Shown piece by piece: positions 31,974 to 43,739 of a DNA stretch of 64,000 nt. A model generated the notes under the pieces. It worked only from the letters and a program-made list of their open reading frames with translations. It was not told the DNA's origin and did no database searches. Each line of letters starts with the position of its first letter. Position 1 is the first letter of the stretch. The stretch is from Sphaerolaimus hirsutus (lineage: Eukaryota > Nematoda > Chromadorea > Monhysterida > Sphaerolaimidae), in assembly GCA_964036195.1 (NCBI GenBank), contig OZ038455.1, positions 5,349,855 to 5,413,854 on the forward strand, in the 5' to 3' direction. A program made the position numbers and the translations under genes.

Positions 31974-32808
31974 CAGAGTTGTTAAAATACCGGTATTTTT
32001 GGAAAGCGTAAGCGTAAGCGTAAATACACTTACCAAATTTTGAGTATGGATACTGTAAGCGTAAGGTATTTTTAAAATACCTAGGAAAGCGTAAAATAAA
32101 GCGTAAGCGTAAATTTTTTTTAGAATGTGCTCTCGCTGTTGAGCAACAGAAAACATCATTGTTTTCACTTTTAGATGAGGTATATTTACTCTGCGGACAT
32201 CACACTTAGTATGAAAACCTACCATAACCCATCTGAATAATGAACCAAAAATTATACAGATTTTTCATCATAATATATCGTTTTTACTATGAAAAATAAA
32301 TTACGAACTTAATCACTTTTATTTATTAAATATGAAGATTTTATTCATTAAATTATGGTAGGTTTCCATACTAAGTGTGCTGTCCGCCGAGTATATTATA
32401 TTTACAGAAAGAATGCAAAGTTGCACTCACTACAGGAAAACCGTCCGCCGAGTTTATTAGGGAAACAATTAGTTGCTGTGCACAACTCCTCCTTTTTATT
32501 CCTTAAATATTTCTCTTTCTTGCGTAACTGTGTGCAATATCCCACTCGTGCATTATCGACATAATAATCCTGGATGAACAAGTACTTTGCACCCTGCCAA
32601 CTATATACGACCCTGTTTGATGCTTCTCAAAAGCTATATAAACACGGTCCTGCGCAAATAATTTTTACGCTTTCTGTACCCGGGTATTTTGGCTGGGAAA
32701 GCGTAACAAAGCGTAAGGGTATTTTGTAAAAGCGTAAGCGTAGCGTAAGTATAAATACCCAAATACCCGGGTATTTCGGGTAAGCGTAAATACGCTTTCG
32801 CAACTCTG
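31974..32808. mobile_element. hAT-like element (GCGTAA iterons), 835 bp, unit B only
   Basis: CAGAGTTGTTAAAATACC to CAACTCTG with a perfect 8-bp duplication CACTGGAG (31966-31973, 32809-32816). Units A (about 17675) and C (about 53555) have the intact site TCACTGGAGTACACC, so this insertion postdates the split of these copies or was lost precisely. A separate hairpin (32180-32398, about 48-bp arms around CGGACA and CTTAGTATG) is nested inside. No transposase seen. Confidence 0.93.
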
Positions 32809-33221
32809 CACTGGAGTACACCTAGTTTTCCGGCAACATTGCACGGGGATTATTCTGCTACTGGGGAGAGGAGGGCAGCGTTCTGCTACTAACGATGGCA
32901 AACCCCCCATGAAAAAGTATTTAAATTTTTAAGTGTAGTTTCTGAAATGAATTTTAGAATTTTTCGTCAAAATAATTTTAGAATTTCGAATTTAATTTTC
33001 AAATTTTCGAATGTTTTTGGGCAATTTTCGAATTTTTTTTTAGAAAACTATTGAATTTGAACCTTTAAATGCTGTATTTGGATAGTTTAAAGGTTTGGAT
33101 CACCTTTTAACCTTAGTTTAGCTAAATTTAGCACAGTTTCTCATTTTCCAGAGCATTTTCCATGACTTTGACACTCTGCATGACACTTGACATATTACAG
33201 GGCAGTTTATATGGTCTGGAA

Positions 33222-34020
33222 TAGTGATGTAAAAGCGCCATGGCGCTGGCGCCTGGCGCTAGCGCAGAAGGAAAAAGCGCCATGGCGCTTGGCGCTGTGC
33301 TACGGAAAAGCGCCATGGCGCTGGCGTTGTAAAAATTGCCAAAAAAGCGCCAGGGAGTTCCAAAAATTGATCATTATTTTATGTAAAAAGACCTTGTGTA
33401 CAAAATTTTCACAATTAAATGTGTTACTGTATTTTCAGGAAGAACAAACCCACCACTTCTTATTTTGTAAACCATGGGCATGCAATTGCAAGGATATTAA
33501 AAAACAACAACAAATAATGGGCCTAATGGTTCCTATCCCAATTCAAAGCTTGCTCACAAGCCGACGAGCGACGTTCAAATGCATAGTGATGCATTGTGTT
33601 GAAAATGACGTTGTGTTGTTGTTGAACAAAGATGTTTCGACCATTTCGAACAGACAGGGGTTGATTTAGGGGCGGGTGCCAGGGTCTCATCAGTGCTCAG
33701 CACCCTTAGGTAGCATACATAACCTACTTGACCTACTACAAAACCTAAACGACAGGACCTAACCAATACCTGCATTAGCATGGCTATTGGCTGCACTTTA
33801 TGAGCAGCAAAAATTTCTGGCGCTGGCGCTATTGGCGCTTGGCGACAACATCCTCTGGCGCCAATGGCGCTTGGCGTTGGTGTTCTAGAAAAGCGCAATG
33901 GCGCATTGGCGCTTGGCGCTATTTTGCTGTGGCGCCATTGGCGCTTGGCACTCGCATGCGAAAAGCGCCATGGTGCTCTTGGCGCTTGGCGCCAAAAGTC
34001 TGGCGCTTTTTACATCACTA
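33222..34020. mobile_element. hAT-like element (GGCGCC iterons), 799 bp, unit B
   Basis: Same insertion as 18076-18874, equal length, with GTCTGGAA duplicated at 33214-33221 and 34021-34028. A 160-codon frame starting at 33187 runs through it but depends on iterated GCGCCATGGCGC codons and is not supported. Confidence 0.9.
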
Positions 34021-34119
34021 GTCTGGAAGTGGCACCTGTTGGATTGTCAGACAGTGCCCTGTTTAACAACTTGCAACAATAACCCATGATAGATTTTTTT
34101 TGATGAAGCAGATAAATGG

Positions 34120-34316
34120 GCTACTATTGAACTATTGAACCCCTGCACACTAGTTTACCATTATGACATGTCAATCATTTTGGTAAACTGTTTCACAAAA
34201 CAGTATGAAACACTGTACAACTCTGTTCAGTGTTTCATACTGTTTTGTCAAAACAGTTTACCAAAATGGTTGACATGTCATAATGGTAAACTAGTGGGTG
34301 GGGGTTCAATAGTAGC
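34120..34316. mobile_element. Near-perfect 197-bp hairpin element (unit B)
   Basis: Unit B copy of 18974-19170, with the same arm and loop structure. Confidence 0.8.
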
Positions 34317-35156
34317 GGTAGTATAGCATCGTACTTGCAATAGATCGAGTCGCTTGGTGCATTCCCAAATGGATGTGTCGTTGTCCGCCCCGAATGCCAT
34401 TCTAACGTTTTTGACCTTTTTTACCATTTTACTTCACGTTTATTCAGACGCACCGAATATCAATTGCTGATTGATTTATCACCTTTAGCTGAAGAACACG
34501 TTTTGTGGTCTTGAATTCCCTGAAAAATTTATTGAAAGAATTTATGAATTTTCGAATTTTTTGAGAGAAAAAATCGATTTTTAAGTGTTTTTTTCAAGGG
34601 TGAAATAAAAATACGAAAATTACGAAAAAATTCGAAAATTTGAAAATATTTTTGAATCTTTTTTTGCCATCGTTATCTGCTACTAAAAATTGTATCTTTA
34701 AGGGGATTTTAACCTGCTTTAAGTGCTGCAACCTAAAACCAGTCGACGTCCAAGCCTTGTAAAGTGTAAAGTAAAGTGTCAAATGTATAGTCAAATGCAA
34801 AGTCAAATGTCAAATGAAAAGTAAAGTGTCAAATGTACAGTTTATGTAAAGTGAACTGTAAAAGTTAAGAGTTGAGCAAAATCATTTGTAGTTTTACTCA
34901 ACTCTTAACTTTACTCATAACTTGTCATTTGTCATGTTACTCACCTCTTAACTTGACTCATAACTTGTCATTTGTCATGTTACTCAACTCTTAACTTTAC
35001 TCATAACTTGTCATTTGTCATGTTACTCAACTCTTACGTATTAACTCTTATCTTTTCCACTTGCGGAACTGGCCCCAGGTGTGTGTCGCCGTAAAGTCAC
35101 CTAATAAATCATGCACCAATATCACCAATGTTATGAGAAAACTGTTCATTATTCAG

Positions 35157-35304
35157 ATGGGATATGGTAGTTATAGCTGTTAAGTGTGCGACCGTCAAAG
35201 TATGCTTTTTTCGTCTAGATATGTGTAAACAACTTTTTCACTTCAAATGCTACTTGATTAATGCGAATAAGCGGCAATGTTCAAAGTGCACCATTGAAAA
35301 AATT
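35157..35304 (+). pseudogene. Cys-rich exon-like fragment, truncated (unit B)
   Basis: Copy of 20328-20475 with the same acceptor, the same open phase-2 frame ending NKRQCSKCTIEK, and the same interruption by a TACCGTATTT-type sequence. The interruption therefore predates the A/B duplication. Confidence 0.45.
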
Positions 35305-35448
35305 ACCGTATTTCCTAAAACTACCCCCAGGGGATTCATATTTTCAGAGTGAACGTTTTGAGGGGGTATTTCAAGGGGATAGATTTCAAGGGGATAGAAT
35401 TTCAATTTTCGAGATAGATAAATGGAAAAAATGTGATTAAGTAAAATA

Positions 35449-35879
35449 TACTGTATTACCTTGAAATACCCCCATGGTTTTTTTTATTTCGCCAGCAAAA
35501 TTTAAGGGGGGTTTATTTGAGGGGGGATTTATTATTTCGTCAGAAATTTTCTTAAAGGATCGTAGTAAAGAGTAGGCATTTTTGTACCCAAAACAGGTAA
35601 TAAATGCGTCCAAAAAGGATACTGTAAATGCTCCAATAAGGCAACTGTTGGTTTATTGATTGCGACTGTCGGTTTATAAAAACATAAATAGATTGCTACA
35701 CAAACAAGTCTGTGTAGCTGCGATACAAATAAGCAGTAATGAATACATCATGTACATTGTATACATGGTGTACAAGATTCTGGAGGGGGGTATTTCGAGT
35801 GGGGGTGATTATTTCCCCTGCCCATTTTGAGATTATTTTCCCCGCCCATTTAAAGGGGGGATTAATTCGAGGTAATACG

Positions 35880-35882
<3 letters not shown>
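35449..35882. mobile_element. TACCGTATTT-type element, 434 bp (unit B)
   Basis: Copy of 20629-21054. Ends TACTGTATTACCTTGAAATA and AATTCGAGGTAATACGGTA. The TA microsatellite after it is longer than in A. Confidence 0.75.
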
Positions 35883-35924
<42 letters not shown>

Positions 35925-38738
35925 AATAGGTAGAATTTTATTATTATAATTTCTTCTATCAGGCACCTCTAAAGCCTACAGCCTCTGCTCCAATAAGGCG
36001 ACTGTCGGTTTATTGTTTTCAGCACATTTTTGGGGATCGCATTATTGGAGGGGTCGTTTTATTGGAGAGGGTCGCATTGTATTTTTCAAAACCGCAACAA
36101 CTCAACTGTTCATGTAACTCTAGTATGAGCATGGCATTGTAAAGAAATATTGCCCTTGCAATATAGCAATATGTATACCTTGTGAATTGCCTGCAGGCTA
36201 TGGTAAATTGGCTGCCACTGTGTTGACCGTGGCAAAATGGATGGATAAAGAAATACAGAGAATTGATAATTAGGTTAATTTTTACCCATTTATCTATTTG
36301 CACAATTATGTTTCATGCACTATATATTTCAACCACGCAATTATTTCCAATTCCTACACTATATTATTTATGCATGGAGAATATTCGATTAAGAAAGTGT
36401 TTGTAAGTTATTGATAGGTTTGTGTGGAATGTTTAAGTTAAATGATTATATATACACATGTTTAGTTTACTTGCGATTTAGGAAACTCAAGTCCTGTAAT
36501 ATTTACGTTCAATGTATTGATTTAGGTCAGCGTCCAAATAGAGAAATGGTGTCCTGTGTGCGACTAGCACGTATTTACCAAGCCCTTCGCGTAGGCATAT
36601 TTATTATAGTCTTGCAATGCTTTATGTGTTTACGTTGCTTTGATACCTTTTAGTAGATGTACCCTGCTCATATTATATCAAATATATTATTAACCTTGCT
36701 CAATTAATATACCTACTTGCCTCGAATAAGTCCCAAATTGTCAATTATCAAATATACGTTTTCAGGAAGTGATTATTATTATGTTGAATATACCTTGCTC
36801 TACTTACGTCATTAGGAACATTCACATTGCTATTTACAAATTCCAACCCTATTATATTAGTTTCCAAAGTGTGTCAATGTTTTCTGACAAATTGAAACAG
36901 ATTAGTAAATTGGCTGAGTTTGCAGACTCCGCGCCTCACAAGATTAATAGTTTTTCTATTCACTCAATTTGTACCTGGTATTTCTTTACCATATTCATTT
37001 GAATGCTTACACATGCAGTATAAGCCAACTGTTTCGGCTAAATGTGTCTTAATGGTGCATTTGTGTCTTATTTGTGCATTTGTATTTAGGAGATTATTGT
37101 AGTCATGTTTTATACATAATTTCCATGTCTCAGCAACTTAAGAGTTTTTACTTCAGTCTTCTGACCCAAGTCCCAACCCAAAAATCAATCCAAATAAGTT
37201 AACAATAGAAACTTTGACGAGGAAGCTTGTTAACTTGCGCTTTTGTAATCATTGCTGCATCTGATCGAATTAAAGTACCTGAGACAATCTCGAAACCCCT
37301 TTCCAACACGCAACAACAAAATAAACTCAACTTGGCTGTTGACAAGTGGACGTTCGGCTACAACGAAAAATTCTAACCACTCTAGAGACCGTCACTCGCT
37401 ACGGTCTTGGAGTTGCCGGAATCGGTGGTAGAAGACACTGACTTTGGTGGCTTCATCACAGCCACCTTGTCCGCCAAATTAGTGTCGTCCGAAGATTGCG
37501 ACATCATTTTCTTACATGTAATCATGTGATATGTCTGCATCTGATACTTTCATCATGTGATATGTCATGCAAAGTGTCAAGAGTTATGAAAATGCCTGGG
37601 AAAATGGCTAAAATATTTGCCATTTTCCACAGCATTTCCATGACTTTAGACACTTTGCAAAACATTTGACATTTCACAGAGCATTTTATAGGTGTCTGGG
37701 AGGGCCCAAAGGAACTGCACATATTTATAAGCAAAAGAGATGTGATCAAAGATATACTCCATCGACATTACACCTTACAATGAAATCTACCATATTCCAT
37801 CTAAAAAAAAGAACAAACATAAAAATTTTCATAATATTCATCAAAGCGATTTGATAAATATGATGAAAGTTTTTTATGTTTGACCCCCCCCTCTCGAGAC
37901 CACTATGAAACAATCACCCCCCCCCCCCCCTCGAAATACCCCCCCCCCAAATTGAGTGTAAAGGGAACGTACATGACAATAACTGTAGTTTGTGTTCTGT
38001 GTACTGCAGAACACACGTTAAAACAATGTCGGTGTCACGTTAGAACAGTGTAGAACATCTACATACTAATATTAGTCTACAGAACCTTGAAGACCTGCAT
38101 CATCATCCACTTTCATGTAATCAATCTTGCGATGGAATTTTACGCCCGAGCTGTAATCGCTCCATTATGAAAAACGGAAAATTTTTGTCAAATTGAAAAA
38201 CAAGCAAAAAAGTGAATGAATTAACCCCCTCCTCGAAATACCCCCAGGCAGAGTTGTTAAAATACTGGTATTTTTGGAAAGTGTAAGTGTAAGTGTAAAT
38301 ACACTTTCCAAATTTTGAGTATGGATACCAAAAGTGTAAGGTATTTTAAAAATACCTAGGAAAGTGTAAAAAAAAGTGTGAAAAAATTTTTTTAGAAAGA
38401 GCTCTCACTGTTGAGCATTAAAAAACACCACTGTTTTCACCTTTAGATCGCTTTATTTGTCATCTTCATGCATTATTTCACATTTAACTGCATTTTATAA
38501 AACCTTTCAGACTGTAACAAATACTGTAGTGGTATGAAGTTCCCTAATATTGGCGCTTTTTCAGTGTTGATATTTTACTGATTAAGCAATGCGAAACACA
38601 CTGGCTAAATGCGAGAATGGACATGCAGCAAATGTCAATGCAAAAGCCAGTTGACTTTGTGTCCAGCTGGTGAATTTCCATTGATCTTGTCCTTTTTCAC
38701 AAAAGTATGATGAACTGTAGAATACCATAAGTGAGGAG

Positions 38739-39236
38739 TTTGGTTCCGTAACCCGTTAAGTGCAAAAGTGAAAAAAATTGAGTTAAGTGCGGATCTGACG
38801 TATATATATATATTTCTTCGTGATAGAAAAAAAAGTTTCTCAATATCTCATACCGTTCCCGAGATACAGAGATAGCGTTTTTTGAAAAAAATGCAAGTTT
38901 GCATCCGAAACCCGTTATCTGCAGCCCAAAATAGGCAAGTTTGCACTCGAAACCCGTTATCTACAAAAAAAACTATCATTTTTTGCACCCGAAACTCGTT
39001 ATCTGCAGAGAAAAAAGTTTGCATCCGAAACTCGTTAAGGATTTAGTATGGAGGTGTCAAAATCACCATACAAAAATGGAGTTTGCATCCGAAACTCGTT
39101 AAGGAAATCTGTACTGGTTTTTATGAATTTGCATCCGAAACTCGTTATCTGCAGGTGACTTTGCACCCGAAACTCGTTATCTGCAGGTGACTTTGCACCC
39201 GAAACTCGTTATCTGCAGGTGACTTTTTATTTGAAT
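38739..39236. promoter_or_regulatory. Left subterminal iterons of the foldback element
   Basis: About nine copies of TTTGCA(C/T)CCGAAAC(C/T)CGTTA, usually followed by TCTGCAG, lie at about 38739 (within the TIR), 38898, 38940, 38982, 39018, 39082, 39128, 39160 and 39192. The last three are a 32-bp direct tandem. The right side has three: 46634, 46685 and, inverted, within the TIR at 46909-46940. Their presence inside the TIR suggests a transposase-binding site, which is inference. Confidence 0.75.
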
Positions 39237-39258
39237 AACTCCACTTGTGAACATTTTT

Positions 39259-42200
39259 ATGGAGTGGTGTTAGGGGCACCAAAATAGTGCTATTTCTATG
39301 GAGTGGATTTAGGGGCACCAAAATCATGCCATTTTCATGGAGTGGTGCTAGGGGCACCAAAATAGTGCCATTTTTATGGAGTGGTGCTAGGGGCACCAAA
39401 ATTTTGCCATTTCTATGGAGTGACTTTAGGGACAACAAAATCACGCCATTTTCATGGAGTGGTGCTAGGGGCACCAGAATAGTGCCATTTTCATGGAGTG
39501 GTGCTAGGGGTGCCAAAATAGTGCCATTTTTGTTGAAGTGGTGCTAGGGTCACCAAAATCATGCCATTTTCATGGAATGGTGCTAGGGGTGCCAAAATAG
39601 TGCCATTTTCATGGAATGGTGCTAGGGGCACCAAAATAGTGCCATTTTCATGGAATGGTGCTAGGGGCGCCAAAATAGTGCCATTTTTGTTGAAGTGGTG
39701 CTAGGGTCACCAAAATCATGCCATTTTCATGGAATGGTGCTAGGGGTGCCAAAATAGTGCCATTTTCATGGAGTGGTGCTAGGGGCACCAAAATAGTGTC
39801 ATTTTCATGGAATGGTGCTAGGGGTGCCAAAATAGTGCCATTATTGTTGGAGTGGTGCTAGGGTCACCAAAATCATGCCATTTTCATGGAATGGTGCTAG
39901 AGGCACCAAAATAGTGCCATTTTCATGGAGTGGTGCTAGGGGTGCCAAAATAGTGCCATTTTTGTTGAAGTGGTGCTAGGGTCACCAAAATCATGCCATT
40001 TTCATGGAGTGGTGCTAGGGGCACCAAAATAGTGCCATTTTTATGGAGTGGTGCTAGGGGCACCAAAATTTTGCCATTTCTATGGAGTGACTTTAGGGAC
40101 AACAAAATCACGCCATTTTCATGGAGTGGTGCTAGGGGTGCCAAAATAGTGCCATTTTTGTTGAAGTGGTGCTAGGGTCACCAAAATCATGCCATTTTCA
40201 TGGAATGGTGCTAGGGGTGCCAAAATAGTGCCATTTTCATGGAATGGTGCTAGGGGCACCAAAATAGTGCCATTTTCATGGAATGGTGCTAGGGGCACCA
40301 AAATAGTGCCATTTTTGTTGAAGTGGTGCTAGGGTCACCAAAATCATGCCATTTTCATGGAATGGTGCTAGGGGTGCCAAAATAGTGCCATTTTCATGGA
40401 GTGGTGCTAGGGGCACCAAAATAGTGTCATTTTCATGGAATGGTGCTAGGGGCGCCAAAATAGTGCCATTATTGTTGGAGTGGTGCTAGGGTCACCAAAA
40501 TCATGCCATTTTCATGGAATGGTGCTAGAGGCACCAAAATAGTGCCATTTTCATGGAGTGGTGCTAGGGGTGCCAAAATAGTGCCATTTTTGTTGAAGTG
40601 GTGCTAGGGTCACCAAAATCATGCCATTTTCATGGAATGGTGCTAGGGGCGCCAAAATAGTGCCATTTTCATGGAGTGGTGCTAGGGGCACCAAAATGGT
40701 GCCATTTGTATTGAGTGGTGCTAGGGGCACCAAAATCATGCCATTTTCATGGAATGGTGCTAGGGGCGCCAAAATAGTGCCATTTTCATGGAGTGGTGCT
40801 AGGGGCACCAAAATGGTGCCATTTGTATTGAGTGGTGCTAGGGGCACCAAAATAGTGCCATTTTTATGGAGTGGCATTAGGGGCACCAAAATCATGCCAT
40901 TTTCATGGAATGGTGCTAGGGGCGCCAAAATAGTGCCATTTTCATGGAGTGGTGCTAGGGGCACCAAAATGGTGCCATTTGTATTGAGTGGTGCTAGGGG
41001 CACCAAAATCATGCCATTTTCATGGAATGGTGCTAGAGGCACCAAAATAGTGCCATTTTCATGGAGTGGTGCTAGGGGCGCCAAAATAGTGCCATTTTCA
41101 TGGAGTGGTGCTAGGGGCACCAAAATGGTGCCATTTGTATTGAGTGGTGCTAGGGGCACCAAAATCATGCCATTTTCATGGAATGGTGCTAGGGGCGCCA
41201 AAATAGTGCCATTTTCATGGAGTGGTGCTAGGGGCACCAAAATGGTGCCATTTGTATTGAGTGGTGCTAGGGGCACCAAAATAGTGCCATTTTTATGGAG
41301 TGGCATTAGGGGCACCAAAATAGCGCCTTTATCATGGAAATGGTGCTAGGGGTGACAAAATAGTGCCATTTCAATGGTGTGATTAGGGGCACCAAAATAG
41401 CGCCATTTCTATGGAGTGGTGCTAGAGGCACCAAAATGGTGCCAATCTTTATGGAATGGTGCTAGTGGCACCAAAAAAGTGCCATTTTCATGGAGTGGTG
41501 CTTGGGGCACCAAAATAGTGCCATTTTTATGGAGTAGTGCAAGGGGCACCAAAATAGTGCCATTTTTATGTAGTGACATTAGGGGCACCAAAATCACACC
41601 ATTTTCATGGAATGGTGCTAGGGGCGCCAAAATAGTGCCATTTTCATGGAGTGGTGCTAGGGGCACCAAAATGGTGCCATTTGTATTGAGTGGTGCTAGG
41701 GGCTCCAAAATAGTGCCATGTTTTTAGAATGGTGCTAGGGGCACCAAAATAGTGCCATTTTTGTAGAGTGGTGCTAGGGGCACCAAAATAGTGCCATTTT
41801 TATGGAGTGGCATTAGGGGCACCAAAATAGTGCCTTTATCATGGAAATGGTGCTAGGGGTGACAAAATAGTGCCATTTCAATGGTGTGATTAGGGGCACC
41901 AAAATAGCGCCATTTCTATGGAGTGGTGCTAGAGGCACCAAAATGGTGCCAATCTTTATGGAATGGTGCTAGTGGCACCAAAAAAGTGCCATTTTCATGG
42001 AGTGGTGCTTGGGGCACCAAAATAGTGCCATTTTTATGGAGTAGTGCAAGGGGCACCAAAATAGTGCCATTTTTATGTAGTGACATTAGGGGCACCAAAA
42101 TCACACCATTTTCATGGAATGGTGCTAGGGGCCCCAAAATAGTGCCATTTTTATGGAATGGCACTAGGGGCACCAAAATCCCACCATTTTTATGGAATGG

Positions 42201-42795
42201 CACAAGGGCACCAAACGCATGCCATTGTTATGAAGTGATACTAGGGGCACCAAACTCACACCATTTTTATTGTGGTGCTAGGGGAGCCAAACTCACGCCA
42301 TTTCCAAGGAGTGGCAGTATGGATGCCAAACATGTGCAAATGTCTATGCAATGGTGCAAGGGGCACCAAAGTCACACCATCTTTATGAAATGGCTCTTGG
42401 GCCACCAAGCTCATTCCATTTTTATGGAGTGGCACTAGCAGTGCCAAACTCATGCCATTTTTATGGAATAGCTGTATGGGCGCCAAACTTAAGCCATTTT
42501 TATGTAGTCATGGTAGGGGCACCAAACTCATGCCATTCTTATGGAGTGGCACTAGCAGTGTCAAACTCATGCCATTTTTATGGAATAGCTGTATGGGCGC
42601 CAAACTTAAGCCATTTTTATGTAGTCATGGACTCATGGTAGGGGCACCAAACTCATGCCATTTTTATGGAGTGGCATTAGGGGAACCAAAGTAGTGCCAT
42701 TTTTATGGAATGGCTCTAGAGGCACCAAACTTAACCAATTTTATGGAGTGGCGCTAGGGGCACCATACTTGCACCATTTTTATGGAATGGTGTTA
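39259..42795 (+). repeat. 39-bp satellite, left arm of the foldback element
   Basis: About 90 units of GGAGTGGTGCTAGGGGCACC plus AAAATAGTGCCATTTTCAT. Each contains the mini-hairpin GGTGC-TAGGG-GCACC. Some units are 40 bp (TTTTTGTTGAAG variant). Higher-order periods visible: about 628 bp (39491 and 40119), 117 bp (40621-41300, three-unit type) and 507 bp (41416 and 41923). Units degenerate from about 42180 toward the spacer. Because 39 is a multiple of three, several frames on both strands stay open, up to 255 codons; these are not taken as genes. Confidence 0.95.
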
Positions 42796-43739
42796 GACTT
42801 GGGTTATAATAGGTACATCAAAAGTTATGTTTTACACTGTAGAAGTATGTGGGCACACACTGGCTGGATTTATAAAACTATAGTAACATATTGCAGTTTT
42901 TTTAGACAATAGAATGAACAAATGGAAGCTTTTGCACTAAAAATTCCTCAAAACCAATGAAAGCAATATTAAAGTAATGTGTAAGTGAAGTTGTGTCCCT
43001 TAGTGCAAAAAATGCAAAAAAAAACAGTGCATGAGTACTAAAAATGTTAGCTGAGGGTTAAAAATGGTTTCGATGTGTGTTTCTTAAAGAAATGTTGTTT
43101 TAAAAAACCCTTAAAAAACCCTTAACTGGTCATCCTTAGCCATTGTTATACCTCTTCTGCATGCGGAATGTTGATGCATTCAATTTCTAAAATTGTGCTT
43201 TATGTCAGGTAAGGCTTGCATCACAGTGGGTGAAAAAAGCATAAATGAAACAGAAATCAAAAATGACTGAAAATCACCTAAAACAGAATGTCTAAACATG
43301 AAGAACAAACAACAAACTGTGAGTAATGCAAATGTAATGGAATATACTACTTCTATGACTACACATTGCAACACACATGGATTATTATGATCTGGCAAAA
43401 TGTCTATAATCCATTTTCTACATGCCTTCTTGGATTTGGTCATTTTACTTTTTTATTTTATTTTATTTTACTGTTGTTTTAAAATCATTTTTAATGTTCT
43501 TTGTGTGATTTTTGTCATTTTACAGAATCTTTTATATTTCTTTTTGACATTTCACAGGGAATTAGTCATTTTACAGTGATTTTTCTGAGTCTGGAAATGG
43601 GATTTTTAATGGGTGACCCCAATGCAAAAATGCAAATTTTGGATCTGGTAAACTTTTAACATTTTAATCACATGTGAACATGCAAATGAACAAAAAAACA
43701 TTGTGGTGCAAATGAGAATTGGCAATTACAGAGTCAATA
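42796..43739. other. Central spacer of the foldback element
   Basis: Non-satellite AT-rich DNA. It contains a TTTTA tract (43440-43475) and TTTACAGGG-like motifs (about 43520-43600: TTTGACATTTCACAGGG, then GAGTCTGGAAATGGG). The one frame worth noting is minus-strand 43180-43443: MTKSKKACRKWIIDILPDHN followed by NPCVLQCVVIE, then hydrophobic and less convincing. It has no recognised domain and is far too short for a transposase. Confidence 0.6.

Larger units (their letters stand above)
23246..38088. repeat. Tandem segmental duplication, unit B
   Basis: Second unit. Relative to A it carries the 116-bp satellite (24745-25190), an extra diverged internal copy (28340-30110), and a hAT-like insertion at 31974. 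Relative to C it lacks the 8.2-kb foldback element and has a shorter satellite. It continues past the point where C breaks off (53977), through the Cys-rich exon copy and on to the start of C. Confidence 0.85.

Noticed and set aside
33187..33669. 160-codon frame spanning the unit B GGCGCC element
   Set aside because: It starts outside and runs through the element's iterons; the equivalent in unit A is broken, and nothing resembles a domain.
40551..41349. Long open frames on both strands (255 and 242 codons) encoding 13-residue repeats
   Set aside because: They follow from a 39-bp satellite whose length is a multiple of three. Both strands are open, frames break wherever the unit is 40 bp, and there is no start context, splice signal or non-repeat domain.
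43180..43443. 87-codon minus-strand frame in the foldback spacer as a transposase
   Set aside because: It is far too short, has no catalytic motif, and its second half is low-quality hydrophobic sequence.
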